A stretch of 20,609 nucleotides of DNA from Opitutales bacterium (GCA_017623955.1 JAGAOA010000251.1:1-20609), one strand, 5' to 3'; shown: positions 1-8,287, numbered from the stretch's first letter. Notes: generated by a model not told the origin, from the sequence alone. Numbers and translations are program-made.

Positions 1-687
1 AATATTTACAACGCTCACACCATTTGCACACGAATTTATCATTGAAAGCAATGCACTAAGACCCTCGAAATTTGCACCATATCCCACAGAAGTTGGAACT
101 GCTATAACTGGAACTTTGACTAAACCAGCTAAAACTGACGCCAAAGCACCCTCCATTCCTGCTATTGCAATTACAACATTGGCTTTCCTAATTTCATCTA
201 TATTTGAAATCAATCTATGTAAACCAGCAACGCCACAATCATAAAAGCACTCTACATTACAACCAAAGAACTCTGCAACAATTTTAGCTTCTTGGGCAAC
301 AAACATATCAGATGTTCCAGCTGTAACAATAGCTATAAGACCCTGAAATTGTATTTTACTATTACAACGCATAATCACAGTCTTAGCCGAACCATCTATT
401 TCTAGATTATCGAAATTTGCCGACAACACTTCAATAGCTTCCGACGAAACTCTAGTTGCAAGCACATCTACACCTCTACTTTTGAGTTCAGAAAAAATAT
501 CAATCAACTGCGATGGAGTTTTCCCCTGTGCAAAAATCACTTCTCCGAAACCAGTACGAGAAGTTCTATCAATATCTAATTTTGTATGTCCTAAATCAGC
601 AATAGACATATTCTTTAACATCTCAGATGCAGTATCGACCGAAATTTCTCCAGAGTGTAATTTTTCTAATACTTCACGCACTTGCAT
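1..687 (-). CDS. larB: LarB, nickel-pincer cofactor carboxylase (C-terminus cut by window edge)
   Basis: LarB carboxylates C5 of the pyridinium ring of nicotinic acid adenine dinucleotide and hydrolyses the phosphoanhydride, the first step to the nickel-pincer nucleotide of LarA-type racemases. The 229 visible codons are open from ATG (685-687) to base 1. The N-terminal part is helical and charged. The second half is the AIR-carboxylase-like (PurE-like) domain, seen as a V-T-A-G-T-S-D motif followed by Y-D-C-G-V-A-G-L-H-R and a Gly/Ala-rich A-G-M-E-G-A-L-A-S-V stretch typical of LarB. The family is about 250 residues, so only a short C-terminal piece is missing. An AAAGG box lies 9 bases before the ATG. 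The gene follows larE by 2 bases, so it is surely in one operon with larC and larE. I am confident of the family from these motifs and the neighbours. Confidence 0.9.
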   Translation of the reverse strand, partial: MQVREVLEKLHSGEISVDTASEMLKNMSIADLGHTKLDIDRTSRTGFGEVIFAQGKTPSQLIDIFSELKSRGVDVLATRVSSEAIEVLSANFDNLEIDGSAKTVIMRCNSKIQFQGLIAIVTAGTSDMFVAQEAKIVAEFFGCNVECFYDCGVAGLHRLISNIDEIRKANVVIAIAGMEGALASVLAGLVKVPVIAVPTSVGYGANFEGLSALLSMINSCANGVSVVNI

Positions 688-689
688 TT

Positions 690-1487
690 TTAATTTCCTT
701 TCTGCATACAACCAAATTGATACCCATTTTCTGCTATTGAAAAATCTTCAATTTTTTGCGAATAAAAATAAGTTTCTATCTGTTTTAGAATTTCTGATGT
801 TTTCAGTTTATTAAGTTCATCTATGCCAACTTGAATTTCATAATGACCTTTATAATTGCGTACTCTAACAACATTAAAACCCAATGACTTTATAAATACT
901 TCTGCCGATGCAACAATATTTAATGCATCAACAGTAACATTCATTCCTGTTTGAAAACGAGTCATTAAGCACGTTGCAGATGGTTTAGAGTTTAATTCTG
1001 GTAAATTCAAGTAAGTTGCCAAATTACGAACATCTGTCTTTGTGAAATTACAATCAGCAAATGGACTTTTTACGCCAAATTTGATTTTTGCAAATTCACC
1101 TAAACGATGTTCGTTAAGGTCGTCAAAATTCGTACCATCTACAACAACTGCAATATTTCTGAGTCTTGCCACATTGCAGGCAGAAGAAAAAATATTCTCT
1201 TTACAAAAATAACATCGCTGTTGAGGATTAGACTTCATAATAGACTCAACACTTACATCATATTCTATAAGCTCAACACCAAACTTTTGACAAAGTGATT
1301 TTGCAAAATCTATTTCTGATGGTATCATATATGGAGCTATTCCAACAAATGCACTTACGTTTGATTTTCCTAAAACATCTACACAAAAACGCAATAACAC
1401 ACTGCTGTCTATTCCACCAGAAAGACATACTACAACATTTTTTAAAGAGAATATGTATTCTCTAAGCCTATCGATTTTTGAATTCAG
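690..1487 (-). CDS. larE: LarE, ATP-dependent sacrificial sulfur transferase, probable CTG start
   Basis: LarE adenylates the carboxylates made by LarB and donates sulfur to them. From CTG (1485-1487) the protein is 265 residues. The PP-loop S-G-G-I-D-S-S is at residues 23-29, R-C-Y-F-C-K at 91-96, and K-P-S-A-T-C-L-M-T-R-F has Cys173, matching the sacrificial cysteine (Cys176) of Lactiplantibacillus LarE. The first ATG/GTG/TTG-type start in the frame is a GTG at 1400. It lies just after the PP-loop and would delete the ATP site. The frame opens at a TAA just upstream and contains no ATG, GTG or TTG before that point. The CTG sits 7 bases after AAAGG (1495-1499), the same box seen before larB and rubrerythrin. 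It gives an N-terminus (N-S-K-I-D-R-L-R-E-Y) of normal LarE length. The gene overlaps the larC end by 20 bases in the +1 frame. AUC or AUA starts, or a sequencing error, remain possible. Confidence 0.85.
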   Translation of the reverse strand: MNSKIDRLREYIFSLKNVVVCLSGGIDSSVLLRFCVDVLGKSNVSAFVGIAPYMIPSEIDFAKSLCQKFGVELIEYDVSVESIMKSNPQQRCYFCKENIFSSACNVARLRNIAVVVDGTNFDDLNEHRLGEFAKIKFGVKSPFADCNFTKTDVRNLATYLNLPELNSKPSATCLMTRFQTGMNVTVDALNIVASAEVFIKSLGFNVVRVRNYKGHYEIQVGIDELNKLKTSEILKQIETYFYSQKIEDFSIAENGYQFGCMQKGN

Positions 1488-2820
1488 TTTCGACCCTTTC
1501 TTTTATCTCGATAAAAGATAAATTAGAAGAATTTGATAGTTTTACGATGTCTTCAAACTCTGCTTTTATTTTGCCATCGGCACACTTTATGTGAACATCT
1601 CCCAACGACGATTTAAATTCGATATTTTCGCGACCTAGCTTTTTACGTAAAATTTCTACTATCCTAAAACCTAAAGTAGTTGAATGCCTAAAAAATACTT
1701 TTTCTAATTCAGACAATTTTTCAGGATACACCAGTGCAGACACTTGTACTGCCATACGCGATTTTTTCATAGCTATACTTTGTTGCCATACATCGACTGC
1801 ACCAGCATCAAAAAGCTTTGAACATAAATGCGACACTGCTTCACTAGTCATATCATCAATATTTGTAGATACAATAAACATTTTTTCAGAATTAGAACAT
1901 TCATCACTATCAAGTAAAATAACTTGTAAAACGTTTGCCCTTTCTGAACAATCGCGTTGTCCTATCCCGATACCTCTAGCAATAATTTTTCCCTTAGGTT
2001 GCGACATATTTTCTGCTAAAGCAGATAGAAATGCCATGCCAGTAGGAGTGGTTGCCTCATGATTTACGCCTCCTACCGAACATACAAAACCAGTTGCCAA
2101 AACCGCAGTGGCAGGAGCTGGAACAGGCATCAAACCATGTGCACACTTTACGACACCTCCTCCAAGTTCGATTGAACCAACTGTAATTTTTTCAACCCCC
2201 AAAATCTCTAAACAGATGGCGGAGCCAACAATATCAATGATTGAATCAACTGCTCCTACTTCATGAAAATGAACATCGTCAATGCTTTTGTTATGAATAA
2301 AAGCTTCGGCTTTTGCCAATGTCTCGAAAATCTTTATAGCCTTTTCTTTTACAAAATCACTAAGCGTGCTTTGCAAAAGCATACTTTTTATATCGGCAAA
2401 ACTTCTTCCGTGTTGATGTGTGAGATGATGCTCGCTATTATTGTGATGATGTTTATGGTGATCACAACAACAATGCTCTGATGTGCTCTGCTTATGAGAA
2501 TACGCTCCACAACATTCGTCTTTGTCACTTGAATGCTCATGACAACAATGACTAGACTCATCTGAATGAGAATGATTACAATGATGTTGATGATTATTTG
2601 TATCGGATAAATCAGTAGTTCCACCTGCACATAATATAGAAACTTGTGTACCCCATATACCTTGTTTTTGAGCCTTAGCAGAAGAAAAATGCCAATCATC
2701 TAAATTAAGTTTTTTCAACTCAGAAACTAGTTTAGTTTCATCTACACCCATATCTATCAGTGCAGATAAATTCATATCTCCACTGATTCCCGAAACACAA
2801 TTGTAATGTAAAATTTTCAT
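1468..2820 (-). CDS. larC: LarC, CTP-dependent nickel insertion protein with long His/Cys-rich loop
   Basis: LarC (pyridinium-3,5-bisthiocarboxylic acid mononucleotide nickel chelatase) completes the nickel-pincer cofactor. The 450-residue ORF contains family signatures: an N-terminal G-I-S-G-D-M-N, then D-V-H-F-H-E-V-G-A-V-D-S around residues 181-192, a Gly-rich L-G-G-G-V-V-K, and T-N-I-D-D-M-T-S-E starting the C-terminal domain. Residues 77-137 form a low-complexity insert with 19 His and 8 Cys, a likely metal-binding or nickel-storage loop. In Lactiplantibacillus plantarum larC is split and rejoined by programmed frameshifting. Here both halves are one uninterrupted frame, so no frameshift is needed. 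It is the first gene of larC-larE-larB, and the larE reading frame begins inside its last codons. No clear ribosome-binding box precedes the ATG. Confidence 0.93.
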   Translation of the reverse strand: MKILHYNCVSGISGDMNLSALIDMGVDETKLVSELKKLNLDDWHFSSAKAQKQGIWGTQVSILCAGGTTDLSDTNNHQHHCNHSHSDESSHCCHEHSSDKDECCGAYSHKQSTSEHCCCDHHKHHHNNSEHHLTHQHGRSFADIKSMLLQSTLSDFVKEKAIKIFETLAKAEAFIHNKSIDDVHFHEVGAVDSIIDIVGSAICLEILGVEKITVGSIELGGGVVKCAHGLMPVPAPATAVLATGFVCSVGGVNHEATTPTGMAFLSALAENMSQPKGKIIARGIGIGQRDCSERANVLQVILLDSDECSNSEKMFIVSTNIDDMTSEAVSHLCSKLFDAGAVDVWQQSIAMKKSRMAVQVSALVYPEKLSELEKVFFRHSTTLGFRIVEILRKKLGRENIEFKSSLGDVHIKCADGKIKAEFEDIVKLSNSSNLSFIEIKERVETEFKNR

Positions 2821-2842
2821 CGCAACTTATGATAGAAATTAT

Positions 2843-2856
2843 TTGATTACAATCAA
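2843..2856. promoter_or_regulatory. Inverted repeat upstream of larC, possible operator
   Basis: A perfect 6-base inverted repeat, TTGATT-N2-AATCAA, is centred about 30 bases upstream of the larC ATG. On the minus strand its first arm could also serve as a poor -35 box, with TATCAT 16 bases downstream of it as a -10. The sequence is only suggestive and AT-rich DNA produces such repeats by chance. A role as operator for the lar operon is inference. Confidence 0.25.
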
Positions 2857-2888
2857 GCAAAACATAAATCTCGAAAAGACCAAACGAA

Positions 2889-2913
2889 AAAGGCGTTTTT
2901 AAAAAACGCCTTT
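2889..2913 (-). terminator. Rho-independent terminator after rubrerythrin
   Basis: A 10-12 base-pair perfect stem (core GGCG/CGCC, extended by A:T pairs on both sides) with a very short AT loop lies about 46 bases past the rubrerythrin stop. On the minus strand it is followed by a run of T (CCTTTTTCGTTT), the classical form. It separates the rubrerythrin transcript from larC, so larC should have its own promoter in 2821-2888. Confidence 0.8.
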
Positions 2914-2959
2914 AATAAAAAAACAAATAAAAAATTGAGCACTTGTGTGCGTCTAAAAA

Positions 2960-3508
2960 TTATTTAAAATAACGATTTAGCAAACCTAAGAATGCCGAAC
3001 CATGACGAGCTTCGTCTTTGCACATTTCATGAACAGTATCATGAATTGCATCATACCCGAGTTCTTTTGCTCGCTTTGCCAACGCTAATTTACCTGCCGT
3101 TGCGCCATGTTCTGCATCTACACGAACTGTAAGGTTTTTCTTTGTGTCAGCATCTACGCATTCGCCTAAAAGTTCAGCAAATTTTGCAGCGTGTTCTGCT
3201 TCTTCAAATGCAATTCTCTTATAAGCTTCAGCTACTTCTGGGTATCCTTCACGATCTGCTTGACGGCTCATTGCAAGATACATACCTACTTCCATACATT
3301 CGCCATTAAAGTTTGCACGCAAACCTTCAACTACTTCAGCATCGAGACCTTTTGCCACACCAATGCGATGTTCGTCAGCCCATACTAATTTTTTAGATTC
3401 ATCAACCGCTGCAAACTTTGCCTGCGGAGCCTTGCATTGTGGACATATTTCTGGAAGATTATCCGAGTCCATAACGTAACCACAAATTGTACATACTACT
3501 TTTGCCAT
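2960..3508 (-). CDS. Rubrerythrin-type NADH peroxidase with N-terminal rubredoxin domain (reverse rubrerythrin)
   Basis: This is a cytosolic, oxygen-stress protein of anaerobes that reduces hydrogen peroxide at a diiron site. The 182-residue protein starts with a rubredoxin-like domain with Cys6-x2-Cys9 and Cys22-x2-Cys25 binding one iron. A ferritin-like four-helix domain follows, with F-E-E-A-E-H in the middle and K-D-E-A-R-H-G near the C-terminus as iron ligands. In classical rubrerythrin the rubredoxin domain is C-terminal. The N-terminal order matches the 'reverse' rubrerythrins of clostridia and related proteins in Bacteroidetes. AAAGG lies 6 bases before the ATG. It is 43 bases downstream of the acetyl esterase on the same strand and has its own strong terminator. 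No NADH:rubredoxin oxidoreductase is next to it. Confidence 0.92.
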   Translation of the reverse strand: MAKVVCTICGYVMDSDNLPEICPQCKAPQAKFAAVDESKKLVWADEHRIGVAKGLDAEVVEGLRANFNGECMEVGMYLAMSRQADREGYPEVAEAYKRIAFEEAEHAAKFAELLGECVDADTKKNLTVRVDAEHGATAGKLALAKRAKELGYDAIHDTVHEMCKDEARHGSAFLGLLNRYFK

Positions 3509-3551
3509 GTTTTTCCTTTTGTTAATTTTTGTTTATGTTAGGTAAATTATT

Positions 3552-4916
3552 TCAATTATTTTTTTTCATTTGTTTTGCATGCTCTACAACCTTAGAAACT
3601 ACATCTTCATAACATTTTTTAGGTACAGAATGACGTGCCTCAGGATTTGTTATAAGAATTTTAGGAGCTTTTATATTTGCAAAAGCAGCAAAACACGATG
3701 TTGGCTCACAAGTTGGATCTGCGAGGTCTACAACAAAAACAGTTGGAGCCTTTATCAGTGATGCAAAATTCATAGCATCGATATATCTTAAAGCTTCAGC
3801 CAACTTCATATCTGGATTTTCATAAATTCCATTTTTATTGGGTTTGATGTAATGTGGCCACCCATTTACACGATTTTTCACAAAACCTGTTTGGTCACAA
3901 ATGGCTGGAACAAACGAACAAACCATTGTAACTTTATCGTTGTATAGACCACCTGCACCAAGAGCTTGAGCACCGCCTTGACTCGTTCCGAAAATAACTA
4001 AAGTTTTTCCGTCCCATTCAGGTTGAGCCATTGCTACGTCCATAGCACGACATAGACGTAGATACATGGTACGAAAAAAGTTTGTATCGCGATTATCCAT
4101 ATTTACCCATGCATATCCCCTATACTGTTTTTGAAATTCTTTAAGTTTGTCTTTTGCATCAGAATCTAAACCAAGAACATTAAAATCTATCGCCAAGAAA
4201 CCTCTTTTTGCCCATGCGGCTGCACCAAAAAAACCAGCATAACGACTCAATTTCACCCCAGCTCCATGAGGAAGAATTATAGCTGGCAATGACTTAGGCT
4301 TTGCATTCTTTGGTTTTGTTAAATAAGCGTCAAGTTTGCCATTAAACGTATCAGCTTTTACTATGTACATATCAATAGCATTGACAACATCGGTTGGAAC
4401 TTTCTTTTCATTAACCAATATATTGTTACGCAACTGCATATCAATATTTAATGGTATTTTCTTTAAGATATCTTTCTGAGCATTCCAATACGTAGAAAAA
4501 TCACTTGGTACAGGTAAACTAGGTTGTATTTCCAACGGACTAAAACCTGCACCTGCAAGCATAGAAAGCTTCTGTTTTTTATCTGGGAATTGAATATCCA
4601 CTTTACACTTTATAAAGCCAGCCTCATTCAACGAAGTAGAAAACTTCTCAATAGCACCAATCGTTTTCTGCCCTCTATAATATGGAGCAACTCCATCTTT
4701 AGAAATCAAGTATTCTATCTTTGCCCCCGAAAAATCTTTGCCGTTTTTCTTTACGGACAATATAAAATCAGCTTTTTCTCCTTTTTTATAAATTGCATCT
4801 AACTTTGATGCTTTTAAAGATACTTCATATTCTCCTAATTTTTTTGTTTCTGCAAAAGTACATACAGAAAACAAAACAAACAACACAGTGTATAATAAGG
4901 GTTTTATGGCTTTCAT
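3552..4916 (-). CDS. Secreted acetyl xylan esterase / cephalosporin-C deacetylase family (CE7)
   Basis: The 454-residue protein begins with a signal peptide (M-K-A-I-K, then a hydrophobic stretch ending C-T-F-A, about residues 1-22). An N-terminal domain of about 110 residues resembles a beta-sandwich and has no assigned function. From about residue 130 the AXE1-type alpha/beta hydrolase follows. It has P-H-G-A-G oxyanion-side residues at 216-220, nucleophile Ser312 in G-T-S-Q-G-G, Asp400 in D-P-T-C, and His429 in E-A-R-H-S, the expected Ser-Asp-His order. CE7 enzymes remove acetyl groups from xylo-oligosaccharides and other small acetylated substrates. An upstream ATG at 4967 is also in frame, but it would bury the signal peptide behind 17 extra residues, so the ATG at 4914-4916 is chosen. 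It may contribute to the glycan metabolism seen further right, although it is separated from that cluster. Confidence 0.85.
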   Translation of the reverse strand: MKAIKPLLYTVLFVLFSVCTFAETKKLGEYEVSLKASKLDAIYKKGEKADFILSVKKNGKDFSGAKIEYLISKDGVAPYYRGQKTIGAIEKFSTSLNEAGFIKCKVDIQFPDKKQKLSMLAGAGFSPLEIQPSLPVPSDFSTYWNAQKDILKKIPLNIDMQLRNNILVNEKKVPTDVVNAIDMYIVKADTFNGKLDAYLTKPKNAKPKSLPAIILPHGAGVKLSRYAGFFGAAAWAKRGFLAIDFNVLGLDSDAKDKLKEFQKQYRGYAWVNMDNRDTNFFRTMYLRLCRAMDVAMAQPEWDGKTLVIFGTSQGGAQALGAGGLYNDKVTMVCSFVPAICDQTGFVKNRVNGWPHYIKPNKNGIYENPDMKLAEALRYIDAMNFASLIKAPTVFVVDLADPTCEPTSCFAAFANIKAPKILITNPEARHSVPKKCYEDVVSKVVEHAKQMKKNN

Positions 4917-4995
4917 ATGGGTACATATTCTAGATAAAACTAAAAATTTCAAGTCAAATTGTAACAAATTAAAAACGTTTGTCTTTTACAATAGC

Positions 4996-5023
4996 TTGAC
5001 AATATTCTCTATTAAACAACAAT
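4996..5023 (+). promoter_or_regulatory. Weak candidate promoter for nadA
   Basis: A perfect TTGACA (4996-5001) is followed after 16 bases by AACAAT (5018-5023), which matches 4 of 6 bases of a sigma70 -10 box. The better-looking TATAAC at 5024-5029 is too far away (22 bases). It sits 25-52 bases upstream of the nadA ATG in the divergent intergenic region. This is suggestive only. Confidence 0.3.
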
Positions 5024-5047
5024 TATAACCATAAACCATATAAAAAA

Positions 5048-6016
5048 ATGCAAGCAATAGTATATCCGCCATTAAACAATTCTCCCAAACGCGAACTTAG
5101 CGACATTCAAAAACAAATTTTAGAAGTTAAGAAACAATGCAATGCAGTGATTTTGGCTCATAATTATGTATGCCGAGAAATTCAAGAAATTGCCGATTAT
5201 GTAGGAGACTCTTTAGGATTATCGCGACAAGCAAAACAAACAACGGCTGATGTAATTGCATTTGCAGGCGTTGATTTTATGGCAGAAACTGCCAAGATTT
5301 TAAATCCTACCAAAACGGTGGTACTTCCCGACCATGCAGCTGGCTGTACATTAGAAGAGCTATGCGACCCAATCGAACTTGCAACTCTTAAGCAGAAGCA
5401 CCCCGATGCAATAGTAATATCATACATTAATTGCAGTGCAAAAGTAAAAGAGTTGAGTGATATTATCTGTACTAGCGGTAATGCGTTAGATATAGTCAAA
5501 CAAATACCAAATGAACAAAAAATAATTTTTGCCCCCGATAAAAATTTAGGCTCATGGATTATAGAGCAAACTGGCAGAGATATGATTTTGTGGAATGGTT
5601 ATTGTGCCGCCCATATACAATATAACGCAGAAGATTTAAAAGCCTTAAAAAGAGCCTTTGCTGGAGCCCCACTACTTGCACATCCTGAATGTGAAAAATC
5701 GGTGCGAGACGTTGCGGATTGCGTATGTAGCACAGAAAAAATGATATCATTTTGCCGAGAAAACCCATCAGATAAATTCATAGTTGCAACAGTCGTTGAA
5801 ATGATTCATCGCTTGCAAAAAGAAATTCCTGATAAAACTTTTATAGCTGCAACTGCGACAAATTCACCAGCATTGCACTGTAAAAATATGCAAATGAATA
5901 CCCTAGAAAAGCTATTGGCATGTTTAGAAAATCTAGAACCTAAAATAGAACTTTCTAACGACACTATCCAAAAAGCATTAGCTCCAATAGAAAAAATGTT
6001 GCAAATGTCGAAATAA
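5048..6016 (+). CDS. nadA: Quinolinate synthase NadA
   Basis: NadA condenses iminoaspartate with dihydroxyacetone phosphate to quinolinate in de novo NAD synthesis, using an oxygen-sensitive [4Fe-4S] cluster in the cytosol. The 322-residue protein shows the family motifs A-H-N-Y (37-40), Y-V-G-D-S-L (51-56), F-M-A-E-T-A (77-82), the three cluster cysteines Cys100 (A-G-C), Cys186 (N-G-Y-C) and Cys278 (L-H-C-K-N-M), and H-P-E-C (212-215). The usual T-E-x-G motif before H-R-L is replaced by T-V-V-E-M-I, a local divergence. Nothing else suggests loss of function. nadB and nadC are not adjacent. It is divergent from the acetyl esterase and convergent with the porin, with only 17 bases between the stops and no terminator I can see there. 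No convincing ribosome-binding box precedes the ATG. Confidence 0.93.
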   Translation: MQAIVYPPLNNSPKRELSDIQKQILEVKKQCNAVILAHNYVCREIQEIADYVGDSLGLSRQAKQTTADVIAFAGVDFMAETAKILNPTKTVVLPDHAAGCTLEELCDPIELATLKQKHPDAIVISYINCSAKVKELSDIICTSGNALDIVKQIPNEQKIIFAPDKNLGSWIIEQTGRDMILWNGYCAAHIQYNAEDLKALKRAFAGAPLLAHPECEKSVRDVADCVCSTEKMISFCRENPSDKFIVATVVEMIHRLQKEIPDKTFIAATATNSPALHCKNMQMNTLEKLLACLENLEPKIELSNDTIQKALAPIEKMLQMSK

Positions 6017-6033
6017 ATATCAAACGACAGTCA

Positions 6034-7437
6034 CTACAAATTTAAACCGAATTGAAGCCCTAAGACAAAAGCATTAGGATATTCGCCACCATTGGTATTT
6101 ATCACATATTGAATATTTGGTTGAATAAAGAAAAATCTATTTACTTGAAATTTGTAATTCAATTCAAGTATCATTTCGTAAGAATCTCTACGATAATCTG
6201 ATTGTGGCAAGTTATCAGAAAATTTTCCATAAGCTACACCAAAACATACTACATCATCTGCTCTTTCTTTGAATGGAGCATTGAATAAAATTCCACCATT
6301 TAGAAATAAAGGCATCTCGGCAGTATTACTATTTGGATTAAACTGAACAACACCCCATAAAATCAGACCGCGTAAATCTCTATAACTGTCGTTTGAGCGT
6401 GGAATGTAAGAGCCTCTATCAGATTCTTTTTTGGGATTTCCTAAATTCCAAACCATATAGTCAGCCTGTAAATAAACAGAATAACTAAAATCGGTAGTTT
6501 TGTTTTGGCTCAAATATGGAACATTGTACCAATCTGCAGCAATCCCGATTGAAATATTAGCAGGCGACTTACCGCTATCATCGTGATTAATATCCCATCC
6601 TAATTCAAAATTTGCATTAATGCCATCGCCTTCAAAGCTCCAATCCAAACCATGCTTATGTGGATTATCTTGTTCTTGTGTATTGATTTTATAAACACCT
6701 GCTTTGAAATATTGACCATCTACATAGTTTATGCGTGCAAATGCGGCCCATGTAGCAGTTGGATACGCACTCCATTTTTGTTGTTTGAATACGCCAACTG
6801 GATTTCCATCAAATGCGTTGTTTTGGTATAACCAATAGATAGGCTTCGACATAAAGTTATCGGCAGCAGCAAATCGTCCTAACTTCAAATGAATATTCCA
6901 ATCGTCATTTAAATTTTTGTGATATCCAAAATACATTGCCTGACAACGCATAACAGCATCGCCATAAACTTGTTGAACAGTAAAATTATTGTTTATTCTA
7001 TCTCGAGAAAGATTGTCGCCAAAACGCCAAGACCAAGCATTGCCAAAAGTTAGACCTTCGAGCAATTTCATATTGGTAAGTTTTCCAAAATCAATAGCTA
7101 AGTCTATATTGACATTGCTAGCAACCGCCGCACCGTGCGAACGTCCACCAGTTGGATTTGCTGCAAAATTTCCCAGATATGTAACAGTAGGAATTATGCC
7201 TCGTTCTTCTAGAATATAGCGACGCATTGGCATAAAATAAGGACTATCGAACCACTCCTGAAAAGTTAAATCCCAAGGATAAGTTCGTGTACCAATTTTA
7301 TTTTTGTATTCCTCGCCTAAAGAGAAAGGTTCGCCTGTTGTTTCATTAAAAGTCGGCTCTATAAAGTAGTTTCGGCGTTCTGCAAAAACGTTCGCCGATA
7401 ACACAAGAACTAAGAAGCCTAAAACACATTTCCTCAT
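6034..7437 (-). CDS. OprB-family carbohydrate-selective outer-membrane porin
   Basis: The 467-residue protein has a signal peptide (residues 1-19, ending A-N-V-F-A) and then a long series of amphipathic beta strands rich in Gly, Asn and aromatic residues. It ends in a strand with a hydrophobic, aromatic-rich pattern (F-V-L-G-L-Q-F-G-L-N-L), as expected of an outer-membrane barrel. The W-R-F-G-D-N-L, L-G-R-F-A-A-A-D-N-F and P-x-A-x-W-A-A-F-A-R segments and the overall length fit the OprB (PF04966-like) family, which passes mono- and oligosaccharides through the outer membrane. The start lies 16 bases after the metallophosphoesterase stop on the same strand, so co-transcription is likely. It is a plausible uptake route for sugars released by the enzymes encoded at 9333-17322, although that link is inference. 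Confidence 0.8.
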   Translation of the reverse strand: MRKCVLGFLVLVLSANVFAERRNYFIEPTFNETTGEPFSLGEEYKNKIGTRTYPWDLTFQEWFDSPYFMPMRRYILEERGIIPTVTYLGNFAANPTGGRSHGAAVASNVNIDLAIDFGKLTNMKLLEGLTFGNAWSWRFGDNLSRDRINNNFTVQQVYGDAVMRCQAMYFGYHKNLNDDWNIHLKLGRFAAADNFMSKPIYWLYQNNAFDGNPVGVFKQQKWSAYPTATWAAFARINYVDGQYFKAGVYKINTQEQDNPHKHGLDWSFEGDGINANFELGWDINHDDSGKSPANISIGIAADWYNVPYLSQNKTTDFSYSVYLQADYMVWNLGNPKKESDRGSYIPRSNDSYRDLRGLILWGVVQFNPNSNTAEMPLFLNGGILFNAPFKERADDVVCFGVAYGKFSDNLPQSDYRRDSYEMILELNYKFQVNRFFFIQPNIQYVINTNGGEYPNAFVLGLQFGLNL

Positions 7438-7453
7438 TGAAAAACTGGATTAA

Positions 7454-8287
7454 CTATTTTTTCGGATAAATTCTCAAAATAGTAAATTCAGGAATACAAA
7501 AATACCTTACAGGGAATCTACTAGTACCCAATCCCATCGAAGTGTATACGGTGTGATTGTTGAAATAACTTAAGCCTGCGACTCTTTCTCTAGGGACTTC
7601 TTTTATGGGAAAAAGATTCCCCCAAAAAGGTAAACGAATTTGACCGCCATGAGTATGCCCTGCTAAAACTAAATCTACTCTATGAGGGATTTCACGAGCA
7701 ACTGCGGGATTGTGAGTCAAAAAAATGATAGGAGCTTTTTCAGGAATGTTGCGTAAAGAATCTCGATACGAATAGCTCATAGATTGCGGATCAGCAATAC
7801 CTGCAATATAAATATCTCCATACTTTGTAGAAACTTTTTCGTTGGAATTTATAATTGGAGTAATTCCAGCATTTTTTAAGACATCAGAAATGTATTTATC
7901 GCCGAGAAGAGCATCGTGATTACCTAAAATCCCAAGCTTTGCAATTTTAGCCTTGAATTGCGATAAGTATTTTTGTAGCTCATCTTTGTTGAGCGAAGAC
8001 TGGTAGAAATATCCATTTGTATAGTCGCCTAAGAATAGAATAATATCGGGATTTTGAGCATTTACAGCATCAAGAATACGTTTAGTTCGTTTGTGTTCTA
8101 AAAACCAATTACCTGCATGAATATCTGCGACAACTGCAATCTTAATGTTTTCGAATCCGTTGGGAAAATCTTTTATGTATACGTCTTGGTTTTTTATATT
8201 GAGCATGCAATAAGGCTCAATATAGACGCCCCACAACCAAATGAGGAATACAAATAAAAAAACAGGAATTGTGAATTTACGTTTCAT
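7454..8287 (-). CDS. Membrane-anchored calcineurin-like metallophosphoesterase (YkuE/YaeI type)
   Basis: The 277-residue protein has one N-terminal membrane segment (about residues 6-24) followed by a calcineurin-like phosphoesterase domain on the outer face. Metal ligands are present in order: D55-I-H57, G-D88, G-N-H-D (122-125), T-H192-N and G-H-T-H-G-G (210-215). This set matches the YkuE/YaeI group, whose members include the UDP-2,3-diacylglucosamine hydrolase-like LpxG and phosphodiesterases of uncertain substrate. A GTG at 8369-8371 extends the frame by 28 residues but places a charged segment before the anchor, so the ATG at 8285-8287 is preferred. The porin gene starts 16 bases downstream. 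Together with an envelope porin, a role in lipid A or envelope metabolism is possible but not shown. Confidence 0.85.
   Translation of the reverse strand: MKRKFTIPVFLFVFLIWLWGVYIEPYCMLNIKNQDVYIKDFPNGFENIKIAVVADIHAGNWFLEHKRTKRILDAVNAQNPDIILFLGDYTNGYFYQSSLNKDELQKYLSQFKAKIAKLGILGNHDALLGDKYISDVLKNAGITPIINSNEKVSTKYGDIYIAGIADPQSMSYSYRDSLRNIPEKAPIIFLTHNPAVAREIPHRVDLVLAGHTHGGQIRLPFWGNLFPIKEVPRERVAGLSYFNNHTVYTSMGLGTSRFPVRYFCIPEFTILRIYPKK

Noticed and set aside
690..1400. larE starting at GTG 1400
   Set aside because: This start would cut off the S-G-G-I-D-S-S ATP-binding loop that is present in frame upstream.
2410..2592. CRISPR-like or tandem repeat array
   Set aside because: The repetitive look comes from His and Cys codons in LarC; there are no regular repeat-spacer units here or elsewhere in the window.
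2388..2699. 103-codon minus-strand frame within larC
   Set aside because: It is an out-of-frame shadow of the His/Cys-rich repeat codons; its Ile/Val-rich translation is an artefact of CAT/CAC repeats.
4917..4967. Longer start for the CE7 esterase
   Set aside because: It would put 17 residues before a clear signal peptide; the ATG at 4914-4916 fits better.
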